DNA from: Candidatus Cloacimonetes bacterium 4572_55
GTDB taxonomy: Bacteria; 4572-55
DNA length: 56,309 nucleotides
Direction of reading: 5' to 3'
Assembly: GCA_002084765.1 (NCBI GenBank)
Contig: NBMB01000007.1
Location: 1-56,309 of the forward strand
Shown here: one piece after another, positions 53,785 through 56,309 of the stretch
How positions within the stretch are numbered: the first letter of the stretch is position 1
Layout: every line of letters begins with the position of its first letter
Translations under genes and position numbers: made by a program
The notes under the pieces: model-generated
Databases searched by the model: none
Told to the model about the DNA's origin: nothing
The model's input: only the letters and a program-made list of their open reading frames with translations

Positions 53785-55248
53785 ATCTCGATCCCAATAT
53801 TTTCCAATTGTGAAAGTAATTCTTCTAAAGATTCATTGAGTTGTTTTTGTCCGACTTTGACTGCCGCAATCAAGTCAGTTGTATTATGTTCATTGGCAGT
53901 ATTGACTTGCTTCACATACAATTGCAAACTCAGGTTGCCGTTATTTTCCAGTATCTCATCATTATTCATCACTTTAGCAAAGTTTTCTATGTCTTTAAAA
54001 TTCCAATAGGCATCGGCCATTTTTTTGATGTGCTTATCCTCTAACCAGGCGTCACTTCTTTCCAGCCTTACTTCGTTTACCCCATTTATAAAGATGACCT
54101 TGCCCTTTCTTACTTTGGGTTTCTTCATATTGCAGACAAACAGACAGCTTTCCATACTGCTGTTGTAAAACAGATTTTTGCCCAAACCAATGACCGCATC
54201 CATAATATCCGCTTCAATCATCTTTTTACGCATAGTCGCTTCCACATCTCTGAACAAGACGCCATGCGGCCACAAGGAAACACTGCGCCCCGTATCCGGC
54301 TTCAAGCTCTTGATTATATGCTGCTGAAAGGCATAGTCGGCGCAACCCTTTGGTGGGGTTCCCCAGATATTGCGGCCAAAAGGATCGCTGGCAAACTTGG
54401 CTTGGCTCCAGCACTTCACCGAGTAGGGCGGATTGGCCATGATCACATCAAACTTTTTGAGTTCGTCATCTTCTAAAATTTGCGGCTGGTCCAGGGTATC
54501 GCCCTGCACGATCAGAAACTCATCGATGTTGTGCATAAACATATTCATCCGGGCAATAGCCGAGGTGATCAGATTGAGTTCCTGGCCGTAAAGCTTTAAG
54601 TTGCGGTATTCCTTGCCCTGCTTTTTCAGATACAGGGCAGAATTGAGCAAAATACCGCCGGAGCCACAGGTCGGGTCATAAACACGCTCGCCGGGCTGGG
54701 GGTCGGTAATGCGGGTCATAAGCTCAACGACGGTGCGGTTTGTATAAAACTCCGCCGCCGTATGGCCGCTGTCATCGGCAAACTTGTTGATCAGGTATTC
54801 GTAGCCGTCACCCATCAAATCGTGCGGCACATTTCCCACCGAAAGGTTCATTTCCGAAAAATGCTCGATCAGATCGAGCAGCTTTTCATCGCTTAACCTA
54901 CGTTTATTAGTCCATTGAGCGTCGCCGAACACATCGTGTAATAATTCGAAGTTTGCCTTTTCGATTTCCCGGAGCGCATTTTGCAGCTTCTTGCCAATAT
55001 CCACCGATGTTTTTCTGATATCATTCCAATGACACTCATCCGGTATTTGAAAGCGGTGGTTTTCTCTGAATAAAGCATAGTCAATATCATTATCCGATAG
55101 TTCCAGCACCTCTTGATATTCCTCGTCCCAGATGTCAGAAACCCGTTTAAAAAACAGAAGTGGGAAAATATATTGCTTAGCATCAATCATCCCTCTCAGG
55201 ATGTTTGCCGCTCCCCAGAGATAGTCTTCTAATTTTTTTTTGCGTCAT
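53781..55248 (-). CDS. hsdM: Type I DNA methyltransferase subunit HsdM, frameshifted near the start
   Basis: The intact part (469 residues from ATG 55190) has the helical N-terminal domain (IFPLLFFKRVSDIWDEEY), SAM motif DPTCGSGGIL and catalytic NPPY (VIMANPPYSVKCWSQ). It methylates adenine as an M2S complex. The natural start is ATG 55248: the codons read MTQKK and then, after the A9 tract (plus-strand T9 at 55233-55241), one base out of frame, LEDYLWGAANILRG, the usual HsdM N-terminus. With eight A the protein would be intact at 488 residues. No good ribosome site precedes ATG 55190, so expression may depend on tract length. Confidence 0.85.
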
Positions 55249-55302
55249 ATTTTTTTAAAACCCAGCTCAAAAGTTAGTCATACATAGTTGATTTCAAGTG
55301 GA

Positions 55303-55361
55303 ACATAACACGGAGTTCAGGCGCGCGTTTTTTTGCGTCGCCTGCACCGATTTGTTAGCCC
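55303..55361 (-). other. attC-like imperfect palindrome
   Basis: On the minus strand GGCTAACAAATCGGTGCAGG, CGACGC, a short A-rich loop, GCGCGCCTGAACTCCG and TGTTATGT form an imperfect hairpin of about 58 nt with unpaired bases and ends that resemble integron attC core sites (AAC...GTT). The core heptamers deviate from RYYYAAC/GTTRRRY at one position each. No integrase gene is in the window. The rest of 55249-55537 shows no gene. Confidence 0.4.
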
Positions 55362-55537
55362 TTTTTCAAGATGCCCAATGGCAAATTCCCCCTTTCGGAT
55401 TAAATGATTTTAGTCATTAAAAAACCTTGGCTCTTGCCTGCATTATTCATAAGCCTCGGAGAAACAGAGATCTCAGATGTTTGATATTTAATGGGTTAAA
55501 GTCTATTTTTAACGACATTTCCAAGAGAACTCAGCTT

Positions 55538-56182
55538 CTATGAGAATTTCAGAACCCTTATTTGGGCTGACTCGATTTTCGGCAAACCAAGAATGTTTTT
55601 TGCGAAAATATCGGTCATGATCTCCGGGGCCCCACCTATGCATTCAAGCTGAATCACTTTTAACCCTGAGTTCTCGACAAAACGTCGCAATGCAAACTCC
55701 GTATACCTATAGTAATCATGAGGTTGTTCATGAAGCCAATAATAAAACGGAACGTTCATTATGAGCTTGCCATCAACAGACAATATTCTAGATATTTCTT
55801 CGCAAAGATTACTCGGTTGAGGGATGTGTTCAAGCACGTCCGACAAAATAATTGTGTCAAATTCTTCGTCTTGAAAGGGCAATGGTTTTGTTAGGTCACA
55901 CTCGTAATCCAAATATACATTCTTATGTAACGTGTGTGCCCAATCCACACAAATATTATCCGATATGTAGTCCCTATAGGCGCAAAAAAGAGGCACGTTA
56001 CCACATCCTAAATCCAGCAACCTGCCCTTTGCATGATATTGTAGATTTTCGTGATAGAATTGTGCGATTAGGTCAACTATCAGCCTTGAACCTATTCCCA
56101 CCTCTTTTGGATCTCTCGAAGCTGTCAGCTTTCCATTCTTATAAACATACTTGGTTGGAGTCCATGTATCTTTATTTTTCAT
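55538..56182 (-). CDS. Class I SAM-dependent methyltransferase
   Basis: 214 residues. SAM-binding motif I is LLDLGCGNVPLFCAYRDY, the acidic loop ICVDWAHTLHKN, and motif post-I FDTIILSDVLEHIPQPSNLC is that of Methyltransf_11 enzymes. The following NVPFYYWLHEQPHDYYRYTE is typical of members found in surface-polysaccharide or natural-product clusters, where they modify sugars or lipids. No neighbour within the window shows which substrate. The gene lies before the attC-like site in the same direction, as a cassette gene would. The start ATG 56182 has no strong ribosome site. Confidence 0.85.
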   Translation of the reverse strand: MKNKDTWTPTKYVYKNGKLTASRDPKEVGIGSRLIVDLIAQFYHENLQYHAKGRLLDLGCGNVPLFCAYRDYISDNICVDWAHTLHKNVYLDYECDLTKPLPFQDEEFDTIILSDVLEHIPQPSNLCEEISRILSVDGKLIMNVPFYYWLHEQPHDYYRYTEFALRRFVENSGLKVIQLECIGGAPEIMTDIFAKNILGLPKIESAQIRVLKFS

Positions 56183-56229
56183 CGTATTTAAATTGTCCCC
56201 TTCATCCTGGATTATTCGTCATCACGGAA

Positions 56230-56289
56230 ATCGGTCCGCAGATTACGCAGATTATCGGTCCGCAGATTACGCAGATTATCGCAGATTAA
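56230..56289. repeat. 24-bp tandem repeat of the CGCAGATT type
   Basis: Two copies of a 24-bp unit containing GGTCCGCAGATTACGCAGATT-like sequence start at 56230 and 56254, followed by a partial third. They share the core CGCAGATTACGCAGATT with 27748-27830. Confidence 0.85.
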
Positions 56290-56309
56290 GAATTGATAAT
56301 TAAAGAATT

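Overview
The window looks like a chromosome segment of a Gram-negative bacterium of the FCB superphylum (KSB1, Zixibacteria or Calditrichota-like lineages are plausible; I cannot name the phylum). Reasons: three secreted proteins end in type IX secretion (T9SS) sorting tails, two with the motif NYPNPFNP; there are PorV-type and OmpA-type outer-membrane proteins; and the citrate synthase is of the mitochondrial-like type. Only 1-based positions in this window are used.

Region 1 (1-25352, all minus strand) is a surface-protein block. It holds a truncated secreted protein with PPC-like modules, an OmpA-type gene split into three overlapping reading frames around a 347-bp duplication, a PorV-like barrel fused to calcium-binding repeats and an OmpA domain, a 2063-residue multi-Ig secreted protein, and a 4297-residue protein made mainly of thrombospondin type 3 (TSP3) calcium-binding repeats. 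The same DxDxDG repeat occurs in three of these proteins, which suggests one calcium-dependent cell-surface assembly. A consensus promoter, a leader of about 300 nt and a possible 42-codon leader ORF precede the giant gene.

Region 2 (25500-36000, minus strand) is mostly housekeeping: tRNA-Glu, a cyclic-nucleotide-binding protein and tRNA-Lys tightly packed together; then purA, era, a small coupled ORF, an ABC-type solute-binding lipoprotein, murI, a histidine kinase with a receiver that lacks its phospho-acceptor, a VIT/VWA protein and a DUF4143 ATPase.

Region 3 (36200-48500, plus strand) holds an MBL-fold hydrolase, a T9SS-exported subtilase with cohesin/dockerin-like modules, citrate synthase, a DUF262 gene with a 32-codon coupled ORF, tRNA-Leu(CAA), an orphan MalK/MsmX-type ATPase, a DUF2723 membrane protein, an unrecognised protein with two SH3-like N-terminal modules, and an RluA-type pseudouridine synthase.

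Region 4 (48579-56309, mostly minus strand) starts with walJ-like and gapA genes, the latter with a Rex-like operator, and then turns into accessory DNA. This part has an IS3 orfA remnant, a DUF3108-like and a 5'-truncated DUF418-like gene, and a decaying type I restriction-modification locus. In that locus hsdM and hsdS each carry a one-base frameshift in a homopolymer, a DUF1016 fragment lies between them, and hsdR has lost most of its length. Two attC-like sites and a SAM methyltransferase follow. Short CGCAGATT repeats occur both here and between era and purA.
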